Source of the DNA: Flavobacterium suncheonense GH29-5 = DSM 17707
GTDB taxonomy: Bacteria; Bacteroidota; Bacteroidia; Flavobacteriales; Flavobacteriaceae
DNA: 64,000 bases
Assembly (NCBI RefSeq): GCF_000430025.1
Contig: NZ_KE387020.1
Span: 166,626-230,625, forward strand
Direction: 5' to 3'
Each line of letters opens with the position of its first letter. The first letter of the stretch is position 1. The position numbers and the translations under genes were made by a program. Shown here piece by piece: positions 8,226 through 15,921 of the stretch. The notes beneath the pieces are model-generated. The model searched no databases. It was given only the letters and a program-made list of their open reading frames with translations, and was not told the origin of the DNA.

Positions 8226-9413
8226 ATGAGAAAATTGTTGTTCATTTTTATTGCTTTCCTCAGTTTACAACTGAATGCCCAAACGGATTCCATTAAAAAA
8301 ACGGGCTGGAAAATTAATGATAAAGCGGTCTTAAGAAATAATCCGGAAGCTGTCTTTGTAGTTAACGGGACTATAGTTCATAAAGATATTACTGAAGTAA
8401 TTGATCTGAAAAACATTTCCTCAGTAAATATTCTAAAAAATGAAACTGCCACAAAGGCTTATGGAGAAGTGGCAAAAAACGGCGCTGTTCTTATAACCAC
8501 TAAAAATATTTCTGAGTCTGAATTACAAAAACTATACAAATTATATCCTTACACTACTGAAGAAAACCGTACGGATAATGCATTTCGGATAACCGGAACT
8601 GTTTACGACTGTGAAAATTTCCCTGTAGTAGGTGCTACGATTTTAAATTTAAATTCTAAGGCTGAAACCACAGCTGACTTTGATGGAAAATTTTCCTTAG
8701 AAGTACGGAACAATGATATTTTAAAAATCGAATTAAGGGATTACAAATCTGAAAGAGTACTGATCGACTCCAAAAAAGAACTTACAATAAAGCTTTCGGA
8801 AATTCCGGGTAACATAAAAATAAAAGTAGCAAAACCGGTGATTTATCTGTACCCGACTGTAAAAACCGAAATTGATGTAGTTCTGGATTTCAAAGGAAAA
8901 CTACGCACTACTTTTCCGAAATATGATAAAGCCTGGAAGGTAACCGCAAAACCTAACGGACAAATTTTTGACAAAAACTCCAAACGGTATTACAGTTCCT
9001 TATTTTGGGATGGCGATATCAATTTACCGAACGCGCATTATGGCTATCAGGACGGTTTTGTTGTCGCTAAAGAAAACCTAACTTCTTTCTTTATTGAAAA
9101 GTTAGAGCATATCGGATTAATCAATCAGGAAACCAATGATTTTATTCAGTTTTGGCTGCCGATTCTGGAAAAAAACGAGTTCAATTTTATTCATTTTCAG
9201 ATTAATGATGCCTGCAATGCGATTGCAGAACTTAACGTAACACCAAAGCCTGAAACATCGCTACGGGTTTATATGGAATTTTACGGTCTAAAAGAATTTA
9301 CTGTCGTTAAAGAGCAACAACTTCACAAAACAGAACGCAAAGGCTTTACACTTGTGGAATGGGGCGGCTCGGAAGTAAAAAACAGCGTTAAAGAATTGAA
9401 TATCGCTAACTAA
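8226..9413 (+). CDS. Secreted protein with plug-like, carboxypeptidase-regulatory-like and YLYP domains
   Basis: 395 residues with a signal peptide ending LQLNAQ. Residues about 40-95 (VFVVNGTIVHKDITEVIDL and ATKAYGEVAKNGAVLITTK) resemble the plug domain of TonB-dependent receptors without any barrel. Residues about 120-190 (ITGTVYDCENFPVVGATILN) resemble a carboxypeptidase-regulatory-like Ig fold. The C-terminal half starts AKPVIYLYPTVKTEIDVVLDF, a motif found in various secreted proteins. The combination is unusual and no enzymatic residues can be named. It heads three adjacent genes for exported proteins. Confidence 0.75.
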   Translation: MRKLLFIFIAFLSLQLNAQTDSIKKTGWKINDKAVLRNNPEAVFVVNGTIVHKDITEVIDLKNISSVNILKNETATKAYGEVAKNGAVLITTKNISESELQKLYKLYPYTTEENRTDNAFRITGTVYDCENFPVVGATILNLNSKAETTADFDGKFSLEVRNNDILKIELRDYKSERVLIDSKKELTIKLSEIPGNIKIKVAKPVIYLYPTVKTEIDVVLDFKGKLRTTFPKYDKAWKVTAKPNGQIFDKNSKRYYSSLFWDGDINLPNAHYGYQDGFVVAKENLTSFFIEKLEHIGLINQETNDFIQFWLPILEKNEFNFIHFQINDACNAIAELNVTPKPETSLRVYMEFYGLKEFTVVKEQQLHKTERKGFTLVEWGGSEVKNSVKELNIAN

Positions 9414-9424
9414 ACTCATAAAAA

Positions 9425-10204
9425 ATGCCGTTTAAATATCTGATCCTGCTGATTTGTACGACTTTCACATTCGCACAAACACCAAAAACCAAAAAAACAC
9501 AAATTCCGAACAGGGAACTGAAGTTGAAACGAGAACGTGCTTATCGTAACAGCGGAACTGAAAGAGCCCAAAACGATTTTGACAAAGGAATCTATATTTT
9601 ACAAACTCTTGGGCAAAAAATTGACAAAGACTTTCATCCTTTTTTCATTAAAACCGCTAAAGAAAAGTACAACATTAAACTAACGGAAGCTCCTTGTGTG
9701 ATTATTGGCGATCAAAAATATTACGCCATGGCTATGCGCGAAAAAGTATTGCAAAAATTCGGCGATGGTATTGAAGCTAAAATGAAAGCAGAAGCTTTAC
9801 TGGAGTTCAAACAATCGGAACTTTACAAGACAACCCTTCAGCCCAAAATTGATACCGGTTTTGTTTTTACCGGTGTACATACCAAAGCGAGATTTCCCGG
9901 TGAGGAAACCGAAATGCGTAAATTCCTCAAAAACAACATTCAGGAAATTAAAACCCATTCGTACTGGAGCGAAATTGTTTCTTTCATAATAGAAAAAGAC
10001 GGTTCAATTTCCAACATCAGTTTTCATAAAGAACCGAAAGAGGAAATAAAAAATGAAATCATCCGAATTGTCCAACTAATGCCAAAATGGATTCCGGCTG
10101 AATATTATGAGGAAAAAGTTCGCTCTAAACAAAGCATCGGAATATCCTCAAAAAAGGAAATGGTGATGATGGAAGATATCAGGAGAAAAAAAACAACTAA
10201 TTAA
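9425..10204 (+). CDS. Secreted protein with TonB C-terminal-like domain
   Basis: 259 residues with a signal peptide (MPFKYLILLICTTFTFAQ). The C-terminal part (ARFPGEETEMRKFLKNNI, then VSFIIEKDGSISNISFHKEP and LMPKWIPAEYY) has the PGG-x-FLxxNI / DGxI / MPxWxPA layout of TonB C-terminal domains, although no N-terminal membrane anchor or proline-rich linker is present. It is therefore unlikely to be a working energy transducer on its own. It lies 11 bp after the preceding secreted protein and 2 bp before a lipoprotein gene. Confidence 0.75.
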   Translation: MPFKYLILLICTTFTFAQTPKTKKTQIPNRELKLKRERAYRNSGTERAQNDFDKGIYILQTLGQKIDKDFHPFFIKTAKEKYNIKLTEAPCVIIGDQKYYAMAMREKVLQKFGDGIEAKMKAEALLEFKQSELYKTTLQPKIDTGFVFTGVHTKARFPGEETEMRKFLKNNIQEIKTHSYWSEIVSFIIEKDGSISNISFHKEPKEEIKNEIIRIVQLMPKWIPAEYYEEKVRSKQSIGISSKKEMVMMEDIRRKKTTN

Positions 10205-10206
10205 AG

Positions 10207-10734
10207 ATGAAAAAAACACTTGCTCTTTTGTTACTGCCTGTACTTTTCAGTTGTAAAACATATATGAAATTCAATATTGAAGATTTATCCAAAACCGATA
10301 CTCTTTACAAATTGGACCTGTCTAACCGAAATTTCAAATCACAACCGGATTTGTCTGAATTTACAATATTGGATTTAGACTTATCTCACAACAAGATTGC
10401 CCATTTTGAAGAAAAGAAACTGCCAAAAGGAATTTATACTTTAAACATCAGTCACAACAAACTATCGAGAAATATTATCATCCGAGAAAAACGAAATTTT
10501 AAAAAACTGGATTTCTCTTTTAATAAAATTGAAGTTTTCTATTATCAAAACGGAATTTCACAAAACCTGAATCTTTCCGACAATCGTTTAAAGGACCTTC
10601 AAATGGCGCAATACAACAAAAAGTTGGCTGACACACTTAACGTTGCCAACAATAAAGATTTAGAGACCAAAAGCTGGTATTTCCCACAGTTTTACAACCA
10701 TTTGGTTAATTACAGTTTGAGTACTAAAAACTAA
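10207..10734 (+). CDS. Leucine-rich-repeat-like lipoprotein
   Basis: 175 residues. The lipobox LFSC is at about residue 16, so the protein should be lipidated and exported. Four irregular leucine-rich repeats follow (LDLSNRNFKS, LDLDLSHNKIAHF, LNISHNKLSR, LNLSDNRLKDL), the last one breaking down into a short polar tail. LRR surfaces usually bind proteins; the partner is unknown. A strong terminator follows directly, ending the 8226-10734 unit. Confidence 0.78.
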   Translation: MKKTLALLLLPVLFSCKTYMKFNIEDLSKTDTLYKLDLSNRNFKSQPDLSEFTILDLDLSHNKIAHFEEKKLPKGIYTLNISHNKLSRNIIIREKRNFKKLDFSFNKIEVFYYQNGISQNLNLSDNRLKDLQMAQYNKKLADTLNVANNKDLETKSWYFPQFYNHLVNYSLSTKN

Positions 10735-10769
10735 AAAAGAGAAGGAATACGCGTATTCCTTCTCTTTTT
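10734..10769. terminator. Perfect palindromic terminator
   Basis: The two 18-bp arms (10734-10751 and 10752-10769) are perfect reverse complements, with outer A5/T5 runs and an AGAAGGAATACG core. It follows the stop codon of the LRR lipoprotein at once and would work in both directions. Confidence 0.9.
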
Positions 10770-10875
10770 GACGTTCAATACTTAGTGATTGTTAGGGTAA
10801 ATTGTAAAAAATACACTTGAAAAATGAACGTCTAAAATCTGTAGAATTTTCTTTTATTGCTTAATGTTGTCTTTT

Positions 10876-11568
10876 TTAGTTTATTGTAATTCCTGCTATT
10901 TTTTTTGGATTACTATCAATAAATCTAGTTGAAAATTTAATATGGGAATCACCAAATACAGCAAAGCTTATCAATTCTGTAACTTTGTTATTATCGACAG
11001 TGGAAAAATTAATAGAATGCAAATCAATTTTTTCAATTTTGTTAAAAACAGATTGATTTTTAACGATTACAGTTTGGATGATATTTTTATTAAACTCATC
11101 AATGTTAATTGTTTTTCTGTTTAAATGATTTGCTAAATTTTCTAAATCTCCGTCTTTTAATTTTTGAATGAATTCTTTTGTAATAGCAAAGTATTGGTCA
11201 ACTTTGCTAAGCTCTTTTATCGAATAATTGTATTCAAATTTTTTATCAGGCGTTTCGATGCTTACAACTATTAAATCTCTATCATTTCTTTCTTCTTGAT
11301 TTAGATTATCAAATAGTGTTTTTGCTGCAATTGAAGCTAAATATTCTGAAGGATAACTCCCGTTATTAATATCCGCAACATTTCTTATTTTAATTTCATA
11401 AGAATCTATTGAACCCTTGTCAGTACTTGTGAAGTTTGATATTGATGCCGTTACATCATTTGAACCACAATATTCAGCAATTTTATTTCCGGCTTTTGAA
11501 AGGTTTTCATAGTTTCTGCAACTCGTTAATGATATTGTGATTAAAATGCTTAATAATATTCTTTTCAT
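10876..11568 (-). CDS. AT-rich hypothetical lipoprotein
   Basis: 230 residues from the ATG at 11568 (MKRILLSILITISLTSC), which puts the lipobox LTSC where it should be; the open frame extends upstream but not with signal-like sequence. No known domain is recognised. The body is rich in Asn, Ile and Lys, and the gene is markedly more AT-rich than its neighbours, a sign of recent acquisition or relaxed selection. It lies alone between a terminator and the ABC-F gene. Confidence 0.72.
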   Translation of the reverse strand: MKRILLSILITISLTSCRNYENLSKAGNKIAEYCGSNDVTASISNFTSTDKGSIDSYEIKIRNVADINNGSYPSEYLASIAAKTLFDNLNQEERNDRDLIVVSIETPDKKFEYNYSIKELSKVDQYFAITKEFIQKLKDGDLENLANHLNRKTINIDEFNKNIIQTVIVKNQSVFNKIEKIDLHSINFSTVDNNKVTELISFAVFGDSHIKFSTRFIDSNPKKIAGITIN

Positions 11569-11633
11569 CTTTCTTATTATATGGTTATTCGATTTAGTTA
11601 TGAAACATAAAATTACTGAACCACAACTCACAA

Positions 11634-13268
11634 CTACTTCTCAATCTCCTTCAAACTCTCCATCTTCTTATGCGCCAGGAACCCTTTAATATCTTCAAAA
11701 TGTTCTTTCACTCTTTTGTGACCGAATTCAAACACTTTTTCTGCCAAACCGTCCAAGAAATCACGGTCGTGGGAAACTAAAATCAGCGTGCCGTCGAAAT
11801 CTTTTAGTGCGTCTTTGATGATGTCTTTGGTTTTCATGTCCAGGTGATTCGTCGGCTCATCCAGAATCAATACGTTAACCGGTTCCAGCAACAGTTTAAT
11901 CATCGCCAGGCGGGTTTTTTCTCCACCAGATAGCACTTTTACTTTCTTTTGAATGTCGTCGCCTTTAAACATGAACGCTCCCAATAAATCTTTGATTTTG
12001 GTACGCACGTCGCCTACTGCAATCTGATCGATGGTATCAAAAACAGATAATTCGCCATCTAATAATGAGGCCTGATTCTGTGCAAAATACCCAATCTGAG
12101 CGTTGTGCCCGATTTCCAGTTTGCCGCCGTCATAATCAATTTCTTTCATGATGGCCTTAATCATGGTCGACTTTCCTTCCCCGTTTTTCCCGACGAAGGC
12201 TACTTTCTGACCGCGCTCAATAACCAGATTGGCATCCTTAAACACCACATGGTTGCCATACGATTTTGACAAACCGTCCACTACAACCGGATATTGCCCC
12301 GAACGTGGTGAAGGCGGGAATTTCAGTTTTAAGGCTGATGTATCTACCTCATCCACTTCAACCAAAACCAGTTTTTCCAGCATACGAACACGGGATTGTA
12401 CTTGCTCCGTTTTAGAAAACGTTCCTCTGAAACGCTCAATAAACGCCTGGTTTTCGGCAATGAATTTCTGCTGCTCATCGTAAGCTTTCTGTTGGTGGAT
12501 TCTTCGGTCTTGTCTTAAAACCAAGTAATCGGAATATTTTGCTTTGTAATCGTAAATTCTTCCCATTGTCACTTCAATGGTTCGATTAGTGATGTTATCG
12601 ACAAACGCGCGGTCGTGGGAAATCACCATTACCGCTTTCGCCTGATTGATTAAAAATTCCTCTAACCACTGAATACTTTCCATATCTAAATGATTCGTCG
12701 GCTCATCCAGAAGAATCAGATCCGGTTTCTTCAAAAGGATTTTCGCCAATTCGATACGCATTCTCCAGCCTCCCGAAAATTCTGAAGTGGAACGGGTAAA
12801 GTCTTCTCTTTCAAAACCTAATCCTTTCAGTACTTTTTCTACTTCCGCTTCGTAGTTGACTTCTTCAATGGAATAGTATTTTTCGGAAAGTTCGGAAACG
12901 CGCTCGATTAATTTCATGTAGTCGTCGCTTTCATAATCGGTACGGATGGTTAACTGCTCGTTGATGTCGTCGATTTCCTTCTTCATGTTCAGCACATCGG
13001 CAAAAGCTTTTGAGGTTTCTTCCATGACCGTACAGTCATCGGCAGTAAGTAAATGCTGAGGCAAATAAGCGATTACAGCATCACTGGGCGCGGATATTCC
13101 GCCTCGGGTAGGTTTATTTTCACCGGCTACGATTTTTAAAAGGGTCGATTTCCCGGCGCCGTTTTTTCCCATCAGGGCGATTCGGTCGTTTTCATTAATG
13201 GCAAAAGTGATGTCGCTGAACAGGGTCGTTCCGCCAAATTCCACTGCGATGTCGTTTACTGTAATCAT
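11634..13268 (-). CDS. ABC-F family ATP-binding protein
   Basis: 544 residues from the ATG at 13268 (MITVNDIAVEFGG). Two ABC domains are present: Walker A GKNGAGKST at about 34-42 and GKNGEGKST in the second half, signatures FSGGWRMR and LSGGEKTR, and LLDEPTNHLD twice. There are no membrane segments. The charged linker between the domains is the P-site tRNA interaction motif typical of ABC-F proteins, which act on ribosomes. Which subfamily (Uup, YbiT, EttA-like) cannot be decided by eye. A clean promoter (13336-13365) lies upstream; the longer upstream open frame would run through it and is rejected. Confidence 0.93.
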   Translation of the reverse strand: MITVNDIAVEFGGTTLFSDITFAINENDRIALMGKNGAGKSTLLKIVAGENKPTRGGISAPSDAVIAYLPQHLLTADDCTVMEETSKAFADVLNMKKEIDDINEQLTIRTDYESDDYMKLIERVSELSEKYYSIEEVNYEAEVEKVLKGLGFEREDFTRSTSEFSGGWRMRIELAKILLKKPDLILLDEPTNHLDMESIQWLEEFLINQAKAVMVISHDRAFVDNITNRTIEVTMGRIYDYKAKYSDYLVLRQDRRIHQQKAYDEQQKFIAENQAFIERFRGTFSKTEQVQSRVRMLEKLVLVEVDEVDTSALKLKFPPSPRSGQYPVVVDGLSKSYGNHVVFKDANLVIERGQKVAFVGKNGEGKSTMIKAIMKEIDYDGGKLEIGHNAQIGYFAQNQASLLDGELSVFDTIDQIAVGDVRTKIKDLLGAFMFKGDDIQKKVKVLSGGEKTRLAMIKLLLEPVNVLILDEPTNHLDMKTKDIIKDALKDFDGTLILVSHDRDFLDGLAEKVFEFGHKRVKEHFEDIKGFLAHKKMESLKEIEK

Positions 13269-13335
13269 TTTAGACTGTTGGATTTTTTTTAGATTGCTGA
13301 TACTTAAAATACCGGCCTGTCTTCTTTTGAAGGTG

Positions 13336-13365
13336 CAAAGATAACTGAATTTAAGAATGAGACAA
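13336..13365 (-). promoter_or_regulatory. Promoter of the ABC-F gene (TTG-N19-TATCTTTG)
   Basis: On the minus strand TTG (13363-13365) is followed after 19 bp by TATCTTTG (13336-13343), an exact match to the Bacteroidota sigma-A consensus. It lies about 70 bp before the chosen ATG and supports that start. Confidence 0.75.
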
Positions 13366-13366
13366 T

Positions 13367-13399
13367 TTGAAAATCTGAAAATGATTTTCTGTAACTTTG
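13367..13399 (+). promoter_or_regulatory. Promoter of the SRPBCC gene (TTG-N22-TAACTTTG)
   Basis: TTG at 13367-13369 and TAACTTTG at 13392-13399 precede the ATG at 13420 by 20 bp. It is back to back with the ABC-F promoter, only one base between the two TTG elements. Confidence 0.65.
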
Positions 13400-13419
13400 G
13401 TATTCTAAATTCATCAGTC

Positions 13420-13854
13420 ATGGAAAAAATAACATTTACAACAACCATTAACGCCCCGAAAGAAAAAATATGGAAAACCCTTTGGGAAGATGCTACGTAC
13501 CGAAAATGGACTGCGGTTTTTAGTGAAGGTTCCCGCGCCGTATCCGACTGGAAAGAAGGCAGTAAGGTGCATTTCCTCAACGAAAACAACGACGGGATGT
13601 ACAGTATAATAGACAAATGTGTAACAAATGAGTGTATGCATTTCAAACACCTCGGCAACATTAAAAACGGGCAAGAGCAACCGCAGGATGAAACTACCGA
13701 GAACTGGTCGGGCTCAATGGAAAATTACAACCTCACCGAAACGCAAAACGGCACGCAACTAAACGTTGAAATGGATATTATTGCAGAGTATAAAGATTAT
13801 TTTACGGAGAAGTTTCCGCTGGCTTTGGAGAAAGTAAAGGAATTGTCTGAATAA
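13420..13854 (+). CDS. SRPBCC (START/Bet v1-like) domain protein
   Basis: 144 residues from the ATG at 13420, just after a promoter -7 box. The opening ITFTTTINAPKEKIWKTLWEDATYRKWTAVF is the typical first strand and helix of the AHSA1/SRPBCC fold, a helix-grip cavity for hydrophobic ligands. The end, LALEKVKELSE, is the long C-terminal helix. No catalytic residues are known for this type. A terminator follows the stop codon. Confidence 0.87.
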   Translation: MEKITFTTTINAPKEKIWKTLWEDATYRKWTAVFSEGSRAVSDWKEGSKVHFLNENNDGMYSIIDKCVTNECMHFKHLGNIKNGQEQPQDETTENWSGSMENYNLTETQNGTQLNVEMDIIAEYKDYFTEKFPLALEKVKELSE

Positions 13855-13884
13855 AAAAAGCCTCGATTTACTCGAGGCTTTTTT
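13853..13884. terminator. Terminator between convergent SRPBCC and helicase-like genes
   Basis: The stem GCCTCGA/TCGAGGC with outer A7/T6 runs is placed 1 bp after the SRPBCC stop and 15 bp before the helicase-like stop, serving both strands. Confidence 0.88.
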
Positions 13885-13898
13885 ATGAATTATATTTT

Positions 13899-14519
13899 CT
13901 ACTCTTCCTCATCCATTTCGAAAAACAGCGGTTCAATCATGATTTTATCGGCCATGATTTCGACTTTTTCGGTTATGGCAGAACAGAAAAACAAACGTTG
14001 TGTTTTGGCAATACTGTCTGAAATCCGGGTTACTTTTGGTTCCATGCGGTTTTTGAAAAGCACATCGGCATCGTCTACTACAAACATTTTCAACTGGTTG
14101 ACATCGTAACCTGCTGTAGCAAACATATCGTTCAGACGGTTCGGAGTGCCGACAAGTACATCGATTCCGACAGAAATCTGGTTTTTATCGTAATCCATAT
14201 CGCTTTTGTCGTGGGTGCCGTAAACCCGTAAATCGGTATATTTCCCTAATTCGGAAAACATCTCCAGCATTTCGAGCATTTTTCCTTTGTCTTCCACGAT
14301 GATTAAAGCTCTGGGCGACACCATGTGCGCTTTCTCCAAACGCTGGATGACATTTAAAACAATAGTTGTAGTTTTCCCACTTCCGCCAACGGACTGAATC
14401 ACGGCATCAGCACCGCTTTTGATGGTGGAAAAGGTTTCCTGCTGCATTTCGTTGGCTTCGGTTAAACCGAGCTCAATTAGGGCTTTTTGCAGGTTGGGGT
14501 TTATTTTTTTTAATTGCAT
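13899..14519 (-). CDS. DEAD-box helicase-like protein, single RecA domain
   Basis: 206 residues, only the first RecA-like domain of a DEAD-box protein. The usual motifs are changed: motif I reads GGSGKTT, Ib-like GTPNRL, motif II DDAD instead of DEAD, and motif III CSAI instead of SAT. There is no C-terminal helicase domain, and the next bases are a terminator, so it is not simply cut. It could bind ATP or RNA without unwinding. I believe similar short proteins exist in other Flavobacteria. The start is 2 bp from the stop of a 48-residue membrane protein, which follows a sigma-54 regulator gene; the three probably form one operon. Confidence 0.82.
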   Translation of the reverse strand: MQLKKINPNLQKALIELGLTEANEMQQETFSTIKSGADAVIQSVGGSGKTTTIVLNVIQRLEKAHMVSPRALIIVEDKGKMLEMLEMFSELGKYTDLRVYGTHDKSDMDYDKNQISVGIDVLVGTPNRLNDMFATAGYDVNQLKMFVVDDADVLFKNRMEPKVTRISDSIAKTQRLFFCSAITEKVEIMADKIMIEPLFFEMDEEE

Positions 14520-14521
14520 TT

Positions 14522-14668
14522 CTATTTGTAATTACATTCACATTTCTCTTCATTCCAACTTCCTCCATTATCTAAACATTGATCAATTCTGATGAAGTCA
14601 TAAATTTGGAAAACCAGAAAAAGCACCGCTACTAAAACTAAGACGTATAAAATTTTCTTCTTTTTCAA
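14522..14668 (-). CDS. Small membrane protein (48 aa)
   Basis: A short open frame with a TTG start, MKKKKILYVLVLVAVLFLVF, then IYDFIRIDQCLDNGGSWN and EEKCECNYK before the stop. It has a positively charged N-terminus, one membrane segment and a short tail with three cysteines (one plus a CEC pair), the layout of a small single-pass protein with a periplasmic Cys-rich tail. It fills the gap between the sigma-54 regulator (5 bp) and the helicase-like gene (2 bp) on the same strand, which strongly suggests it is real. The CLDxGGSWNxExxxC pattern recurs in small Bacteroidota and Proteobacteria lipoproteins or membrane proteins. Confidence 0.72.
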   Translation of the reverse strand: MKKKKILYVLVLVAVLFLVFQIYDFIRIDQCLDNGGSWNEEKCECNYK

Positions 14669-14673
14669 AACAC

Positions 14674-15837
14674 CTATTTCGAAGCAAACAGTTTCACATC
14701 ATTCTCTGATATTTCGGAGCCACCTAAAATAATAAGACGTTCCACGACATTGCGCAACTCCCGGATATTCCCGGTCCAGTCGTATTCCTGCAGCAATTTT
14801 ATGGCGCCGTCTGAAAACTTCTTCATCGCATTGCCTTGTTCGGAAGCGATTTTCTCGGCAAAATGATTGATGAGCAACGGAATGTCGTCACGTCGGTCGT
14901 TCAACGCCGGAACTTTGATTAAAATTACGGCCAGACGATGGTACAAATCCTCACGGAAACGGCCTTCGGCTATCTCTTTTTTCAGGTCTTTATTGGTAGC
15001 GGCTACCACGCGTACATCAATTTTAATGTCTTTGTCTGCTCCTACTCGCTGGATGAGATTTTCCTGCAACGCGCGCAATACTTTCGCCTGTGCAGACAAA
15101 CTCATATCGCCGATTTCATCCAGGAAGATGGTTCCTCCGTTAGCGGCTTCGAATTTTCCGGCGCGGTCTTTCACGGCAGACGTAAAAGCGCCTTTCACAT
15201 GACCAAACAACTCACTTTCAATCAGTTCTGACGGTATGGCCGCACAGTTGACTTCGATTAGCGGTGCTGCGGAACGCTCGCTTTTTTCGTGCAGCTGATG
15301 GGCCACCAGTTCTTTTCCGGTTCCGTTGGGTCCCGTAATTAGCACGCGGGCTTCGGTGGGTGCTACTTTTTCAATCATTTCTTTGATTTGATTGATGGGT
15401 TCGCTTTCCCCTATCATTTCGTAGTTTTTGGAGACTTTCTTTTTTAAGATTTTGTTCTCCACTACGAGTTGTTTTCGGTCTAGAGCATTGCGGACTGTGT
15501 TGAGCAAACGGTTCAAATCCGGTGGTTTGGAAATGTAGTCGAACGCTCCTAAACGCATGGTGTTGACTGCGGTTTCCAAATCGCCGTGGCCGGAAATCAT
15601 GACCATCGGGATTTCGGGTTTGATTTTTTTAACGGCTTCGAGCACTTCTTCGCCGTCCATTTTCGGCATTTTGATATCGCACAACACCAAATCGTAATCT
15701 TCGTTCTTGATTTTCTCTAAGCCCTGAAGGCCGTCTTCGGCTTCGTCTACTTTATAGGTGTCGCTTTCTTCCGAAAGGATTTTGGTTAAAACCCTGCGGA
15801 TGGCGGCTTCGTCTTCTATGATTAAAATTTTTGACAT
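14674..15837 (-). CDS. Sigma-54-type response regulator lacking a DNA-binding domain
   Basis: 387 residues. A receiver domain (phosphoacceptor Asp54 in VLCDIKMPKMDG, Lys104 in SKPP) is followed by an AAA+ sigma-54 interaction domain: Walker A GPNGTGKE at 169-176, the sigma-54 contact loop GAFTSA at 216-221 (usually GAFTGA), Walker B GGTIFLDEIGDM, and WTGNIRELRN. The chain stops only about 28 residues after GNIREL, so the usual Fis-type HTH is absent. Such proteins may act from solution or with another DNA-binding partner. The gene precedes the small membrane protein and helicase-like gene. No sensor kinase is adjacent. Confidence 0.9.
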   Translation of the reverse strand: MSKILIIEDEAAIRRVLTKILSEESDTYKVDEAEDGLQGLEKIKNEDYDLVLCDIKMPKMDGEEVLEAVKKIKPEIPMVMISGHGDLETAVNTMRLGAFDYISKPPDLNRLLNTVRNALDRKQLVVENKILKKKVSKNYEMIGESEPINQIKEMIEKVAPTEARVLITGPNGTGKELVAHQLHEKSERSAAPLIEVNCAAIPSELIESELFGHVKGAFTSAVKDRAGKFEAANGGTIFLDEIGDMSLSAQAKVLRALQENLIQRVGADKDIKIDVRVVAATNKDLKKEIAEGRFREDLYHRLAVILIKVPALNDRRDDIPLLINHFAEKIASEQGNAMKKFSDGAIKLLQEYDWTGNIRELRNVVERLIILGGSEISENDVKLFASK

Positions 15838-15921
15838 AATTGTTTTTTGCGGATTCGTGTATTTGGTTATTCGAATTTACGAATTCAAATTAACAAATAA
15901 CCAAACTATCAAACAACCTAT

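Noticed and set aside
13269-13661. Upstream extension of the ABC-F gene
   Set aside because: It would run through a clear promoter and into the SRPBCC gene on the other strand; MITVNDIAVEFGG is the natural ABC start.
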